A DNA stretch of 64,000 nt from positions 69,769,093 through 69,833,092 of the forward strand of contig OX344763.1 of assembly GCA_947034895.1 (NCBI GenBank), in the 5' to 3' direction. Numbering within the stretch: the first letter of the stretch is position 1; each line of letters starts with the position of its first letter. The stretch comes from Rhytidiadelphus loreus (lineage: Eukaryota; Streptophyta; Bryopsida; Hypnales; Hylocomiaceae). A model generated the notes under the pieces. It did no database searches. It was given only the letters and a program-made list of their open reading frames with translations, and was not told the DNA's origin. The position numbers were made by a program, and so were the translations under genes. This document shows, piece by piece, positions 25,895 through 40,618 of this stretch.

Positions 25895-28350
25895 ATGAGT
25901 TTAGGAAGAAATGCAACTTGCACAAACATGTTTTACCATCTTCTTTACGTGAATTTTCATGACATTATATTTTCTTGGACGGTCATTGAAGTCGAGGGCA
26001 AGACCGTTGCCCCAATTTTTAGTTTCACGCACAAAATCATTCAAAGTGACCACGCAAACGTGCATAATCATCCTTTTGAATGCATGAGTTTAGGAAGAAA
26101 TGCAACTTGCACAAACATGTTTTACCATCTTCTTTACGTGAATTTTCATGACATTATATTTTCTTGGACGGTCATTAAAGTCGAGGGCAAGAACGTTGCC
26201 CCAATTTTTAGGTTCACGCACAAAATCATTCAAAGTGACCACGCAAACGTGCATAATTATCCTTTTGAATGCATGAGTTTAGGAAGAAATGCAACTTGCA
26301 CAAACATGTTTTACCATCTTCTTTACGTGAATTTTGATGACATTATATTTTCTTGGACGGTCATTAAAGTCGAGGGCAAGAACGTTTCCCCAATTTTTAG
26401 GTTCACGCACAAAATCATTCAAAGTGACCACGCAAACGTGCATAATTATCCTTTTGAATGCATGAGTTTAGGAAGAAATGCAACTTGCACAAACATGTTT
26501 TACCATCTTCTTTACGTGAATTTTCATGACATTATATTTTCTTGGACGGTCATTAAAGTCGAGGGCAAGAACGTTTCCCCAATTTTTAGGTTCACGCACA
26601 AAATCATTCAAAGTGACCACGCAAACGTGCATAATTATCCTTTTGAATGCATGAGTTTAGGAAGAAATGCAACTTGCACAAACATGTTTTACCACCTTCT
26701 TTACGTGAATTTTCATGACATTATATTTTCTTAGACGGTCATTAAAGTCGAGGGCAAGAACGTTGCCCCAATTTTTATTTTCACGCACAAAATCATTCAA
26801 AGTGACCACGCAAACGTGCATAATTATCCTTTTGAATGCATGAGTTTAGGAAGAAATGCAACGTGCACAAACATGTTTTACCATCTTCTTGACGTGAATT
26901 TTCATGACATTATATTTTCTTGGACGGTCATTAAAGTCGAGGGCAAGAACGTTGCCCCAGTTTTTATTTTCACGCACAAAATCATTCAAAGTGACCACGC
27001 AAACGTGCATAATTATCCTTTTGAATGCATGAGTTTAGGAAGAAATGCAACTTGCACAAACATGTTTTACCATCTTCTTTACGTGAATTTTCATGACATT
27101 ATATTTTCTTCGACGGTCATTAAAGTCGAGTGCAAGAACGTTGCCCCAATTTTTAGGTTCACGCACAAAATCATTCAAAGTGACCACGCAAACGTGCATA
27201 ATTATCCTTTTGAATGCATGAGTTTAGGAAGAAATGCAACGTGCACAAACATGTTTTACCATCTTCTTGACGTGAATTTTCATGACATTATATTTTCTTG
27301 GACGGTCATTAAAGTCGAGGGCAAGAACGTTGCCCCAATTTTTATTTTCACGCACAAAATCATTCAAAGTGACCACGCAAACGTGCATAATCATCCTTTT
27401 GAATGCATGAGTTTAGGAAGAAATGCAACGTGCACAAACATGTTTTACCATCTTCTTTACGTGAATTTTCATGACATTATATTTTCTTGGACGGTCATTA
27501 AAGTCGAGGGCAAGAACGTTGCCCCAATTTTTATTTTCACGCACAAAATCATTCAAAGTGACCACGCAAACGTGCATAATTATCCTTTTGAATGCATGAG
27601 TTTAGGAAGAAATGCAACTTGCACAAACATGTTTTACCATCTTCTTTACGTGAATTTTCATGACATTATATTTTCTTGGACGGTCATTAAGTCAAGGGCA
27701 AGAACATTGCCCCAATTTTTATTTTCACGCACAAAATCATTCAAAGTGACCACGCAAACGTGCATAATTATCCTTTTGAATGCATGAGTTTAGGAAGAAA
27801 TGCAACTTGCACAAACATGTTTTACCATCTTCTTTACGTGAATTTTCATGACATTATATTTTCTTGGACGGTCATTAAAGTCGAGGGCAAGAGCGTTGCC
27901 CCAATTTTTATTTTCACGCACAAAATCATTCAAAGTGACCACGCAAACGTGCGTAATTATCCTTTTGAATGCATGAGTTTAGGAAGAAATGCAACTTGCA
28001 CAAACATGTTTTACCATCTTCTTTACGTGAATTTTCATGACATTATATTTTCTTGGACGGTCATTAAAGTCGAGGGCAAGAACGTTGCCCCAATTTTTAT
28101 TTTCACGCACAAAATCATTCAAAGTGACCACGCAAACGTGCATAATTATCCTTTTGAATGCATGAGTTTAGGAAGAAATGCAACTTGCACAAACATGTTC
28201 TACCATCTTCTTTACGTGAATTTTGATGAGATTATATTTTCTTGGACGGTCATTAAAGTCGAGGGCAAGAACGTTGCCCCAATTTTTAGGTTCACGCACA
28301 AAATCATTCAAAGTGACCACGCAAACGTGCATAATTATCCTTTTGAATGC

Positions 28351-31300
28351 ATGAGTTTAGGAAGAAATGCAACTTGCACAAACATGTTCTACCATCTTCT
28401 TTACGTGAATTTTGATGACATTATATTTTCTTGGACGGTCATTAAAGTCGAGGGCTAGAACGTTGCCCCAATTTTTAGGTTCACGCACAAAATCATTCAA
28501 AGTGACCACGCAAACGTGCATAATTATCCTTTTGAATGCATGAGTTTAGGAAGAAATGCAACGTGCACAAACATGTTTTACCATCTTCTTTACGTGAATT
28601 TTCATGACATTATATTTTCTTGGACGGTCATTAAAGTCGAGGGCAAGAACGTTGCCCCAATTTTTATTTTCACGCACAAAATCATTCAAAGTGACCACGC
28701 AAACGTGCATAATTATCCTTTTGAATGCATGAGTTTAGGAAGAAATGCAACGTGCACAAACATGTTTTACCATCTTCTTTACGTGAATTTTCATGACATT
28801 ATATTTTCTTGGACGGTCATTAAAGTCGAGGGCAAGAACGTCGCCCCAATTTTTAGGTTCACGCACAAAATCATTCAAAGTGACCACTCAAACGTGCATA
28901 ATTATCTTTTTGAATGCATGAGTTTAGGAAGAAATGCAACTTGCACAAACATGTTTTACCATCTTCTTGACGTGAATTTTCATGACATTATATTTTCTTG
29001 GACGGTCATTAAAGTCGAGGGCAAGAATGTTGCCCCAATTTTTATTTTCACGCACAAAATCATTCAAAGTGACCACCCAAACGTGCATAATTATCCATTT
29101 GAATGCATGAGTTTAGGAAGAAATGCAACTTGCACAAACATGTTCTACCATCTTCTTTACGTGAATTTTGATGACATTATATTTTCTTGGACGGTCATTA
29201 AAGTCGAGGGCAAGAACGTTGCCCCAATTTTTAGGTTCACGCACAAAATCATTCAAAGTGACCACGCAAACGTGCATAATTATCCTTTTGAATGCATGAG
29301 TTTAGGAAGAAATGCAACGTGCACAAACATGTTTTACCATCTTCTTGACGTGAATTTTCATGACATTATATTTTCTTGGACGGTCATTAAAGTCGAGGGC
29401 AAGAACGTTGCCCCAATTTTTAGGTTCACGCTCAAAATCATTCAAAGTGACCACGCAAACGTGCATAATTATCCTTTTGAATGCATGAGTTTAGGAAGAA
29501 ATGCAACTTGCACAAACATGTTCTACCATCTTCTTTACGTGAATTTTGATGACATTATATTTTCTTGGACGGTCATTAAAGTCGAGGGCAAGAATGTTGC
29601 CCCAATTTTTAGGTTCACGCACAAAATCATTCAAAGTGACCACGCAAACGTGCATATTTATCCTTTTGAATGCATGAGTTTAGGAAGAAATGCAACTTGC
29701 ACAAACATGTTCTACCATCTTCTTTACGTGAATTTTGATGACATTATATTTTCTTGGACGGTCATTAAAGTCGAGGGCAAGAACGTTGCCCCAATTTTTA
29801 GGTTCACGCACAAAATCATTCAAAGTGACCACGCAAACGTGCATAATTATCCTTTTGAATGCATGAGTTTAGGAAGAAATGCAACTTGCACAAACATGTT
29901 TTACCATCTTCTTTACGTGAATTTTCATGACATTATATTTTCTTGGACGGTCATTAAAGTCAAGGGCAAGAACATTGCCCCAATTTTTATTTTCACGCAC
30001 AAAATCATTCAAAGTGACCACGCAAACGTGCATAATTATCCTTTTGAATGCATGAGTTTAGGAAGAAATGCAACTTGCACAAACATGTTTTACCATCTTC
30101 TTTACGTGAATTTTCATGACATTATATTTTCTTGGACGGTCATTAAAGTCGAGGGCAAGAATGTTGCCCCAATTTTTAGGTTCACGCACAAAATCATTCA
30201 AAGTGACCACGCAAACGTGCATAATTATCCTTTTGAATGCATGAGTTTAGGAAGAAATGCAACTTGCACAAACATGTTTTACCATCTTCTTTACGTGAAT
30301 TTTCATCACATTATATTTTCTTGGACGGTCATTAAAGTCGAGGGCAAGAACGTTGCCCCAATTTTTAGGTTCACGCACAAAATCATTCAAAGTGACCACG
30401 CAAACGTGCATAATTATCCTTTTGAATGCATGAGTTTAGGAAGAAATGCAACGTGCACAAACATGTTTTACCATCTTCTTGACGTGAATTTTCATGACAT
30501 TATATTTTCTTGGACGGTCATTAAAGTCGAGGGCAAGAACGTTGCCCCAATTTTTATTTTCACGCACAAAATCATTCAAAGTGACCACTCAAACGTGCAT
30601 AATTATCTTTTTGAATGCATGAGTTTAGGAAGAAATGCAACTTGCACAAACATGTTCTACCATCTTCTTTACGTGAATTTTCATGACATTATATTTTCTT
30701 GGACGGTCATTAAAGTCGAGGGCAAGAACGTTGCCCCAATTTTTAGTTTCACGCACAAAATCATTCAAAGTGACCACTCAAACGTGCATAATTATCTTTT
30801 TGAATGCATGAGTTTAGGAAGAAATGCAACCTGCACAAACATGTTTTACCATCTTCTTTACGTGAATTTTCATGACATTATATTTTCTTGGACGGTCATT
30901 AAAGTCGAGGGCAAGAACGTTGCCCCAATTTTTATTTTCACGCACAAAATCATTCAAAGTGACCACTCAAACGTGCCTAATTATCCATTTGAATGCATGA
31001 GTTTAGGAAGAAATGCAACTTGCACAAACATGTTTTACCATCTTCTTTACGTGAATTTTGATGACATTATATTTTCTTGGACGGTCATTAAAGTCGAGGG
31101 CAAGAACGTTGCCCCAATTTTTAGGTTCACGCACAAAATCATTCAAAGTGACCACGCAAAGGTGCATAATTATCCTTTTGAATGCATGAGTTTAGGAAGA
31201 AATGCAACGTGCACAAACATGTTTTACCATCTTCTTGACGTGAATTTTCATGACATTATATTTTCTTGGACGGTCATTAAAGTCGAGGGCAAGAACGTTG

Positions 31301-32318
31301 CCCCAATTTTTAGGTTCACGCACAAAATCATTCAAAGTGACCACGCAAAGGTGCATAATTATCCTTTTGAATGCATGAGTTTAGGAAGAAATGCAACGTG
31401 CACAAACATGTTTTACCATCTTCTTGACGTGAATTTTCATGACATTATATTTTCTTGGACGGTCATTAAAGCCGAGGGCAAGAACGTTGCCCCAATTTTT
31501 ATTTTCACGCACAAAATCATTCAAAGTGACCACTCAAACGTGCCTAATTATCCATTTGAATGCATGAGTTTAGGAAGAAATGCAACTTGCACAAACATGT
31601 TTTACCATCTTCTTTACGTGAATTTTGATGACATTATATTCTCTTGGACGGTCATTAAAGTCGAGGGCAAGAACGTTGCCCCAATTTTTAGGTTCACGCA
31701 CAAAATCATTCAAAGTGACCACGCAAAGGTGCATAATTATCCTTTTGAATGCATGAGTTTAGGAAGAAATGCAACGTGCACAAACATGTTTTACCATCTT
31801 CTTGACGTGAATTTTCATGACATTATATTTTCTTGGACGGTCATTAAAGTCGAGGGCAAGAACGTTGCCCCAATTTTTAGTTTCACGCACAAAATCATTC
31901 AAAGTGACCACTCAAACGTGCATAATTATCCATTTGAATGCATGAGTTTAGGAAGAAATGCAACGTGCACAAACATGTTCTACCATCTTCTTTACGTGAA
32001 TTTTCATGACATTATATTTTCTTGGACGGTCATTAAAGTCGAGGGCAAGAACGTTGCCCCAATTTTTATTTTCACGCACAAAATCATTCAAAGTGACCAC
32101 GCAAACGTGCATAATTATCCTTTTGAATGCATGAGTTTAGGAAGAAATGCAACTTGCACAAACATGTTTTACCATCTTCTTTACGTGAATTTTCATGACA
32201 TTATATTTTCTTGGACGGTCATTAAGTCAAGGGCAAGAACATTGCCCCAATTTTTATTTTCACGCACAAAATCATTCAAAGTGACCACGCAAACGTGCAT
32301 AATTATCCTTTTGAATGC
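28351..32318. repeat. Zone C: SW-class monomers with gatgac and cttgac variants
   Basis: All monomers are 189 bp except the final 188-bp copy at 32131. Common variants are aattttgatgac, cttgacgtg, ttctacc and tatctttttg. A single aag-to-tag change lies at about 28456. No 185-bp or FC-class monomers occur here. Confidence 0.8.
30997..32130. repeat. Tandem 567-bp trimer HOR, two copies
   Basis: Units 30997-31563 and 31564-32130 each begin with a monomer that follows gtgcctaattatccattt and has gatgac, and continue with cttgacgtg monomers. The private gcaaaggtgc variant occurs at about 31157, 31346 and 31724, the first and third being 567 bp apart. The third monomers of the two units differ. Confidence 0.7.
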
Positions 32319-34016
32319 ATGAGTTTAGGAAGAAATGCAACTTGCACAAACATGTTTTACCATCTTCTTTACGTGAATTTTCATGACATTATATTTTCTT
32401 GGACGGTCATTAAAGTCGAGGGCAAGAATGTTGCCCCAATTTTTAGGTTCACGCACAAAATCATTCAAAGTGACCACTCAAACGTGCCTAATTATCCTTT
32501 TGAATACATGAGTTTAGGAAGAAATGCAACTTGCACAAACATGTTTTACCATCTTCTTTGCGTGAATTTTCATGACATTATATTTCCTTGGACAGTCATT
32601 AAAGTCGAGGGCAAGAACGTTGCCCCAATTTTTAGTTTCACGCACAAAATCATTCAAAGTGACCACGCAAACGTGCATAATTATCCTTTTGAATGCATGA
32701 GTTTAAGAAGAAATGCAACTTGCACAAACATGTTTTACCATCTTCTTTACGTGAATTTTCATGACATTATATTTTTTTGCACAGTCATTAAAGTCGAGGG
32801 CAAGAACGTTTCCCCAATTTTTAGTTTCACGCACAAAATCATTCAAAGTGACCACTCAAACGTGCCTAATTATCCTTTTGAATACATGAGTTTAGGAAGA
32901 AATGCAACTTGCACAAACATGTTTTACCATCTTCTTTACGTGAATTTTCATGACATTATATTTTTATGCACAGTCATTGAAGTCGAGGGCAAGAACGTTG
33001 CCCCAATTTTTAGTTTCACGCACAAAATCATTCAAAGTGACCACGCAAACGTGCATAATTATCCTTTTGAATGCATGAGTTTAGGAAGAAATGCAACTTG
33101 CACAAACATGTTCTACCATCTTCTTTACGTGAATTTTCATGACATTATATTTTCTTGGACGGTCATTAAAGTCGAGGGCAAGAACGTTGCCCCAATTTTT
33201 ATTTTCACGCACAAAATCATTCAAAGTGACCACGCAAACGTGCATAATTATCCTTTTGAATGCATGAGTTTAGGAAGAAATGCAACTTGCACAAACATGT
33301 TTTACCATCTTCTTTACGTGAATTTTCATGACATTATATTTTCTTGGACGGTCATTAAGTCAAGGGCAAGAACATTGCCCCAATTTTTATTTTCACGCAC
33401 AAAATCATTCAAAGTGACCACGCAAACGTGCATAATTATCCTTTTGAATGCATGAGTTTAGGAAGAAATGCAACGTGCACAAACATGTTCTACCATCTTC
33501 TTTACGTGAATTTTGATGACATTATATTTTCTTGGACGGTCATTAAGTCAAGGGCAAGAACATTGCCCCAATTTTTATTTTCACGCACAAAATCATTCAA
33601 AGTGACCACTCAAACGTGCATAATTATCCATTTGAATGCATGAGTTTAGGAAGAAATGCAACGTGCACAAACATGTTCTACCATCTTCTTTACGTGAATT
33701 TTGATGACATTATATTTTCTTGGACGGTCATTAAAGTCGAGGGCAAGAACGTTGCCCCAATTTTTATTTTCACGCACAAAATCATTCAAAGTGACCACGC
33801 AAACGTGCATAATTATCCTTTTGAATGCATGAGTTTAGGAAGAAATGCAACTTGCACAAACATGTTTTACCATCTTCTTTACGTGAATTTTCATGACATT
33901 ATATTTTCTTGGACGGTCATTAAGTCAAGGGCAAGAACATTGCCCCAATTTTTATTTTCACGCACAAAATCATTCAAAGTGACCACGCAAACGTGCATAA
34001 TTATCCTTTTGAATGC
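32319..34016. repeat. 1698-bp 9-mer HOR, unit 1
   Basis: There are nine monomers, of lengths 189 x 5, 188, 188, 189 and 188. Markers in order are aatgtt with ggttc; tttgcgtg with ttccttggac; ttaagaaga with ttttgcacagtc (the first FC-class monomer, at about 32771); a monomer following gaatacatg with tttttatgcac and gaagtc; an SW monomer; two 188-bp; a gatgac SW; one 188-bp. The same series recurs to the right. Confidence 0.9.
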
Positions 34017-35712
34017 ATGAGTTTAGGAAGAAATGCAACTTGCACAAACATGTTTTACCATCTTCTTTACGTGAATTTTCATGACATTATATTTTCTTGG
34101 ACGGTCATTAAAGTCGAGGGCAAGAATGTTGCCCCAATTTTTAGGTTCACGCACAAAATCATTCAAAGTGACCACTCAAACGTGCCTAATTATCCTTTTG
34201 AATACATGAGTTTAGGAAGAAATGCAACTTGCACAAACATGTTTTACCATCTTCTTTGCGTGAATTTTCATGACATTATATTTCCTTGGACAGTCATTAA
34301 AGTCGAGGGCAAGAACGTTGCCCCAATTTTTAGTTTCACGCACAAAATCATTCAAAGTGACCACGCAAACGTGCATAATTATCCTTTTGAATGCATGAGT
34401 TTAAGAAGAAATGCAACTTGCACAAACATGTTTTACCATCTTCTTTACGTGAATTTTCATGACATTATATTTTTATGCACAGTCATTGAAGTCGAGGGCA
34501 AGAACGTTGCCCCAATTTTTAGTTTCACGCACAAAATCATTCAAAGTGACCACGCAAACGTGCATAATTATCCTTTTGAATGCATGAGTTTAGGAAGAAA
34601 TGCAACTTGCACAAACATGTTTTACCATCCTCTTTACGTGAATTTTCATGACATTATATTTTTTTGCACTGTCATTGAAGTACAGTTTCAAAACGGTGCC
34701 CGAATTTCTAGTTGCTCGCACAAAATCATTTAAAGTAACCACGCAAACGTGTATATCCTTTTGAATGCATGAGTTTAGGAAGAAATACAACTTGCACAAA
34801 CATGTTTTACCATCTTCTTTGCGTGAATTTTCATGGCATTATATTTCCTTGGACAGTCATTAAAGTCGAGGGCAAGAACGTTGCCCCAATTTTTAGTTTC
34901 ACGCACAAAATCATTCAAAGTGACCACTCAAACGTGCATAATTATCCATTTGAATGCATGAGTTTAGGAAGAAATGCAACGTGCACAAACATGTTCTACC
35001 ATCTTCTTTACGTGAATTTTGATGACATTATATTTTCTTCGACGGTCATTAAAGTCGAGGGCAAGAACGTTGCCCCAATTTTTATTTTCACGCACAAAAT
35101 CATTCAAAGTGACCACGCAAACGTGCATAATTATCCTTTTGAATGCATGAGTTTAGGAAGAAATGCAACTTGCACAAACATGTTTTACCATCTTCTTTAC
35201 GTGAATTTTGATGACATTATATTTTCTTGGACGGTCATTAAAGTCGAGGGCAAGAACGTTGCCCCAATTTTTATTTTCACGCACAAAATCATTCAAAGTG
35301 ACCACGCAAACGTGCATAATTATCCTTTTGAATGCATGAGTTTAGGAAGAAATGCAACTTGCACAAACATGTTTTACCATCTTCTTTACGTGAATTTTGA
35401 TGACATTATATTTTCTTGGACGGTCATTAAAGTCGAGGGCAAGAACGTTGCCCCAATTTTTATTTTCACGCACAAAATCATTCAAAGTGACCACGCAAAC
35501 GTGCATAATTATCCTTTTGAATGCATGAGTTTAGGAAGAAATGCAACTTGCACAAACATGTTTTACCATCTTCTTTACGTGAATTTTCATGACATTATAT
35601 TTTCTTGGACGGTCATTAAGTCAAGGGCAAGAACATTGCCCCAATTTTTATTTTCACGCACAAAATCATTCAAAGTGACCACGCAAACGTGCATAATTAT
35701 CCTTTTGAATGC
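34017..35712. repeat. 9-mer HOR, unit 2 (rearranged, 1696 bp)
   Basis: It starts like unit 1, but the ttaagaaga and tttttatgcac monomers are merged into one, so one monomer is lost. The first 185-bp type 2 monomer (34584-34768) follows, then a second tttgcgtg/ttcctt monomer and several gatgac monomers. It has nine monomers: seven of 189 bp, one 188 and one 185. Confidence 0.85.
34584..34768. repeat. 185-bp type 2 monomer (first of 29)
   Basis: The interval between cgtg and gaatgc is tatatcctttt, four bases short of the normal 15. Typical type 2 bodies also have ttgcactgtc, gaagtacagtttcaaaacgg or gaagttcag, gtgcccgaatttctagttgctcgc and catttaaagtaacc. Anchor-phase starts are 34584, 41375, 44014, 45143, 45706, 46080, 47020, 47205, 47579, 47764, 47949, 48134, 48507, 49448, 49633, 51139, 51512, 51697, 52070, 52255, 52440, 53190, 53375, 53560, 53745, 53930, 54681, 55622 and 55807. 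The aagtaacc and catttaaag changes put a stop in the otherwise open frame. Confidence 0.93.
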
Positions 35713-37222
35713 ATGAGTTTAGGAAGAAATGCAACTTGCACAAACATGTTTTACCATCTTCTTTACGTGAATTTTGATGACATTATATTTTCTTGGACGG
35801 TCATTAAAGTCGAGGGCAAGAATGTTGCCCCAATTTTTAGGTTCACGCACAAAATCATTCAAAGTGACCACTCAAACGTGCATAATTATCCTTTTGAATA
35901 CATGAGTTTAGGAAGAAATGCAACTTGCACAAACATGTTTTACCATCTTCTTTGCGTGAATTTTCATGACATTATATTTCCTTGGACAGTCATTAAAGTC
36001 GAGGGCAAGAACGTTGCCCCAATTTTTAGTTTCACGCACAAAATCATTCAAAGTGACCACGCAAACGTGCATAATTATCCTTTTGAATGCATGAGTTTAA
36101 GAAGAAATGCAACTTGCACAAACATGTTTTACCATCTTCTTTACGTGAATTTTCATGACATTATATTTTTTTGCACAGTCATTAAAGTCGAGGGCAAGAA
36201 CGTTGCCCCAATTTTTAGTTTCACGCACAAAATCATTCAAAGTGACCACTCAAACGTGCCTAATTATCCTTTTGAATACATGAGTTTAGGAAGAAATGCA
36301 ACTTGCACAAACATGTTTTACCATCTTCTTTACGTGAATTTTCATGACATTATATTTTTATGCACAGTCATTGAAGTCGAGGGCAAGAACGTTGCCCCAA
36401 TTTTTAGTTTCACGCACAAAATCATTCAAAGTGACCACGCAAACGTGCATAATTATCCTTTTGAATGCATGAGTTTAGGAAGAAATGCAACTTGCACAAA
36501 CATGTTCTACCATCTTCTTTACGTGAATTTTGATGACATTATATTTTCTTGGACGGTCATTAAAGTCGAGGGCAAGAACGTTGCCCCAATTTTTAATTTC
36601 ACGCACAAAATCATTCAAAGTGACCACGCAAACGTGCATAATTATCCTTTTGAATGCATGAGTTTAGGAAGAAATGCAACTTGCACAAACATGTTTTACC
36701 ATCTTCTTTACGTGAATTTTCATGACATTATATTTTCTTGGACGGTCATTAAGTCAAGGGCAAGAACATTGCCCCAATTTTTATTTTCACGCACAAAATC
36801 ATTCAAAGTGACCACGCAAACGTGCATAATTATCCTTTTGAATGCATGAGTTTAGGAAGAAATGCAACGTGCACAAACATGTTCTACCATCTTCTTTACG
36901 TGAATTTTGATGACATTATATTTTCTTGGACGGTCATTAAGTCAAGGGCAAGAACATTGCCCCAATTTTTATTTTCACGCACAAAATCATTCAAAGTGAC
37001 CACTCAAACGTGCATAATTATCCATTTGAATGCATGAGTTTAGGAAGAAATGCAACGTGCACAAACATGTTCTACCATCTTCTTTACGTGAATTTTGATG
37101 ACATTATATTTTCTTGGACGGTCATTAAAGTCGAGGGCAAGAACGTTGCCCCAATTTTTATTTTCACGCACAAAATCATTCAAAGTGACCACGCAAACGT
37201 GCATAATTATCCTTTTGAATGC
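35713..37222. repeat. 9-mer HOR, unit 3 (one monomer short, 1510 bp)
   Basis: It has the order of unit 1 without the ninth (188-bp) monomer: six of 189 bp and two of 188. Its first monomer has gatgac and its fifth a private tttaatttc. Confidence 0.88.
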
Positions 37223-38920
37223 ATGAGTTTAGGAAGAAATGCAACTTGCACAAACATGTTTTACCATCTTCTTTACGTGAATTTTCATGACATTATATTT
37301 TCTTGGACGGTCATTAAAGTCGAGGGCAAGAATGTTGCCCCAATTTTTAGGTTCACGCACAAAATCATTCAAAGTGACCACTCAAACGTGCCTAATTATC
37401 CTTTTGAATACATGAGTTTAGGAAGAAATGCAACTTGCACAAACATGTTTTACCATCTTCTTTGCGTGAATTTTCATGACATTATATTTCCTTGGACAGT
37501 CATTAAAGTCGAGGGCAAGAACGTTGCCCCAATTTTTAGTTTCACGCACAAAATCATTCAAAGTGACCACGCAAACGTGCATAATTATCCTTTTGAATGC
37601 ATGAGTTTAAGAAGAAATGCAACTTGCACAAACATGTTTTACCATCTTCTTTACGTGAATTTTCATGACATTATATTTTTTTGCACAGTCATTAAAGTCG
37701 AGGGCAAGAACGTTGCCCCAATTTTTAGTTTCACGCACAAAATCATTCAAAGTGACCACTCAAACGTGCCTAATTATCCTTTTGAATACATGAGTTTAGG
37801 AAGAAATGCAACTTGCACAAACATGTTTTACCATCTTCTTTACGTGAATTTTCATGACATTATATTTTTATGCACAGTCATTGAAGTCGAGGGCAAGAAC
37901 GTTGCCCCAATTTTTAGTTTCACGCACAAAATCATTCAAAGTGACCACGCAAACGTGCATAATTATCCTTTTGAATGCATGAGTTTAGGAAGAAATGCAA
38001 CTTGCACAAACATGTTCTACCATCTTCTTTACGTGAATTTTGATGACATTATATTTTCTTGGACGGTCATTAAAGTCGAGGGCAAGAACGTTGCCCCAAT
38101 TTTTATTTTCACGCACAAAATCATTCAAAGTGACCACGCAAACGTGCATAATTATCCTTTTGAATGCATGAGTTTAGGAAGAAATGCAACTTGCACAAAC
38201 ATGTTTTACCATCTTCTTTACGTGAATTTTCATGACATTATATTTTCTTGGACGGTCATTAAGTCAAGGGCAAGAACATTGCCCCAATTTTTATTTTCAC
38301 GCACAAAATCATTCAAAGTGACCACGCAAACGTGCATAATTATCCTTTTGAATGCATGAGTTTAGGAAGAAATGCAACGTGCACAAACATGTTCTACCAT
38401 CTTCTTTACGTGAATTTTGATGACATTATATTTTCTTGGACGGTCATTAAGTCAAGGGCAAGAACATTGCCCCAATTTTTATTTTCACGCACAAAATCAT
38501 TCAAAGTGACCACTCAAACGTGCATAATTATCCATTTGAATGCATGAGTTTAGGAAGAAATGCAACGTGCACAAACATGTTCTACCATCTTCTTTACGTG
38601 AATTTTGATGACATTATATTTTCTTGGACGGTCATTAAAGTCGAGGGCAAGAACGTTGCCCCAATTTTTATTTTCACGCACAAAATCATTCAAAGTGACC
38701 ACGCAAACGTGCATAATTATCCTTTTGAATGCATGAGTTTAGGAAGAAATGCAACTTGCACAAACATGTTGTACCATCTTCTTTACGTGAATTTTCATGA
38801 CATTATATTTTCTTGGACGGTCATTAAGTCAAGGGCAAGAACATTGCCCCAATTTTTATTTTCACGCACAAAATCATTCAAAGTGACCACGCAAACGTGC
38901 ATAATTATCCTTTTGAATGC
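37223..38920. repeat. 1698-bp 9-mer HOR, unit 4
   Basis: It is complete, with the same monomer lengths and order as unit 1. The ninth monomer has atgttgtacc in the core, shared with units 5 and 6 boundary monomers, which shows stepwise copying. Confidence 0.92.
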
Positions 38921-40618
38921 ATGAGTTTAGGAAGAAATGCAACTTGCACAAACATGTTTTACCATCTTCTTTACGTGAATTTTCATGACATTATATTTTC
39001 TTGGACGGTCATTAAAGTCGAGGGCAAGAATGTTGCCCCAATTTTTAGGTTCACGCACAAAATCATTCAAAGTGACCACTCAAACGTGCCTAATTATCCT
39101 TTTGAATACATGAGTTTAGGAAGAAATGCAACTTGCACAAACATGTTTTACCATCTTCTTTGCGTGAATTTTCATGACATTATATTTCCTTGGACAGTCA
39201 TTAAAGTCGAGGGCAAGAACGTTGCCCCAATTTTTAGTTTCACGCACAAAATCATTCAAAGTGACCACGCAAACGTGCATAATTATCCTTTTGAATGCAT
39301 GAGTTTAAGAAGAAATGCAACTTGCACAAACATGTTTTACCATCTTCTTTACGTGAATTTTCATGACATTATATTTTTTTGCACAGTCATTAAAGTCGAG
39401 GGCAAGAACGTTGCCCCAATTTTTAGTTTCACGCACAAAATCATTCAAAGTGACCACTCAAACGTGCCTAATTATCCTTTTGAATACATGAGTTTAGGAA
39501 GAAATGCAACTTGCACAAACATGTTTTACCATCTTCTTCACGTGAATTTTCATGACATTATATTTTTATGCACAGTCATTGAAGTCGAGGGCAAGAACGT
39601 TGCCCCAATTTTTAGTTTCACGCACAAAATCATTCAAAGTGACCACGCAAACGTGCATAATTATCCTTTTGAATGCATGAGTTTAGGAAGAAATGCAACT
39701 TGCACAAACATGTTCTACCATCTTCTTTACGTGAATTTTGATGACATTATATTTTCTTGGACGGTCATTAAAGTCGAGGGCAAGAACGTTGCCCCAATTT
39801 TTATTTTCACGCACAAAATCATTCAAAGTGACCACGCAAACGTGCATAATTATCCTTTTGAATGCATGAGTTTAGGAAGAAATGCAACTTGCACAAACAT
39901 GTTTTACCATCTTCTTTACGTGAATTTTCATGACATTATATTTTCTTGGACGGTCATTAAGTCAAGGGCAAGAACATTGCCCCAATTTTTATTTTCACGC
40001 ACAAAATCATTCAAAGTGACCACGCAAACGTGCATAATTATCCTTTTGAATGCATGAGTTTAGGAAGAAATGCAACGTGCACAAACATGTTCTACCATCT
40101 TCTTTACGTGAATTTTGATGACATTATATTTTCTTGGACGGTCATTAAGTCAAGGGCAAGAACATTGCCCCAATTTTTATTTTCACGCACAAAATCATTC
40201 AAAGTGACCACTCAAACGTGCATAATTATCCATTTGAATGCATGAGTTTAGGAAGAAATGCAACGTGCACAAACATGTTCTACCATCTTCTTTACGTGAA
40301 TTTTGATGACATTATATTTTCTTGGACGGTCATTAAAGTCGAGGGCAAGAACGTTGCCCCAATTTTTATTTTCACGCACAAAATCATTCAAAGTGACCAC
40401 GCAAACGTGCATAATTATCCTTTTGAATGCATGAGTTTAGGAAGAAATGCAACTTGCACAAACATGTTGTACCATCTTCTTTACGTGAATTTTCATGACA
40501 TTATATTTTCTTGGACGGTCATTAAGTCAAGGGCAAGAACATTGCCCCAATTTTTATTTTCACGCACAAAATCATTCAAAGTGACCACGCAAACGTGCAT
40601 AATTATCCTTTTGAATGC
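38921..40618. repeat. 1698-bp 9-mer HOR, unit 5
   Basis: It is a near-identical copy of unit 4, including the atgttgtacc ninth monomer. A private cttcacgtg lies in the fourth monomer at about 39538. Confidence 0.92.

Larger units (their letters stand above)
20247..28350. repeat. Zone B: 12-14-mer HOR with type 1 185-bp monomers
   Basis: SW-class monomers carry five 185-bp type 1 copies. Two successive units begin at 23447 and 25710 (2263 bp = 10 x 189 + 188 + 185). The second has gained one or more monomers, since later matching markers are 2452 bp apart (gccccagtttt monomers at 24388 and 26840) and 2641 bp apart (188-bp monomers at 24955 and 27596). Core-distal TAG changes (tcttagacgg) recur at about 21270, 24281, 24848 and 26733. 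The gtgcgtaatt variant marks three places (about 21921, 25310, 27951). Confidence 0.8.
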
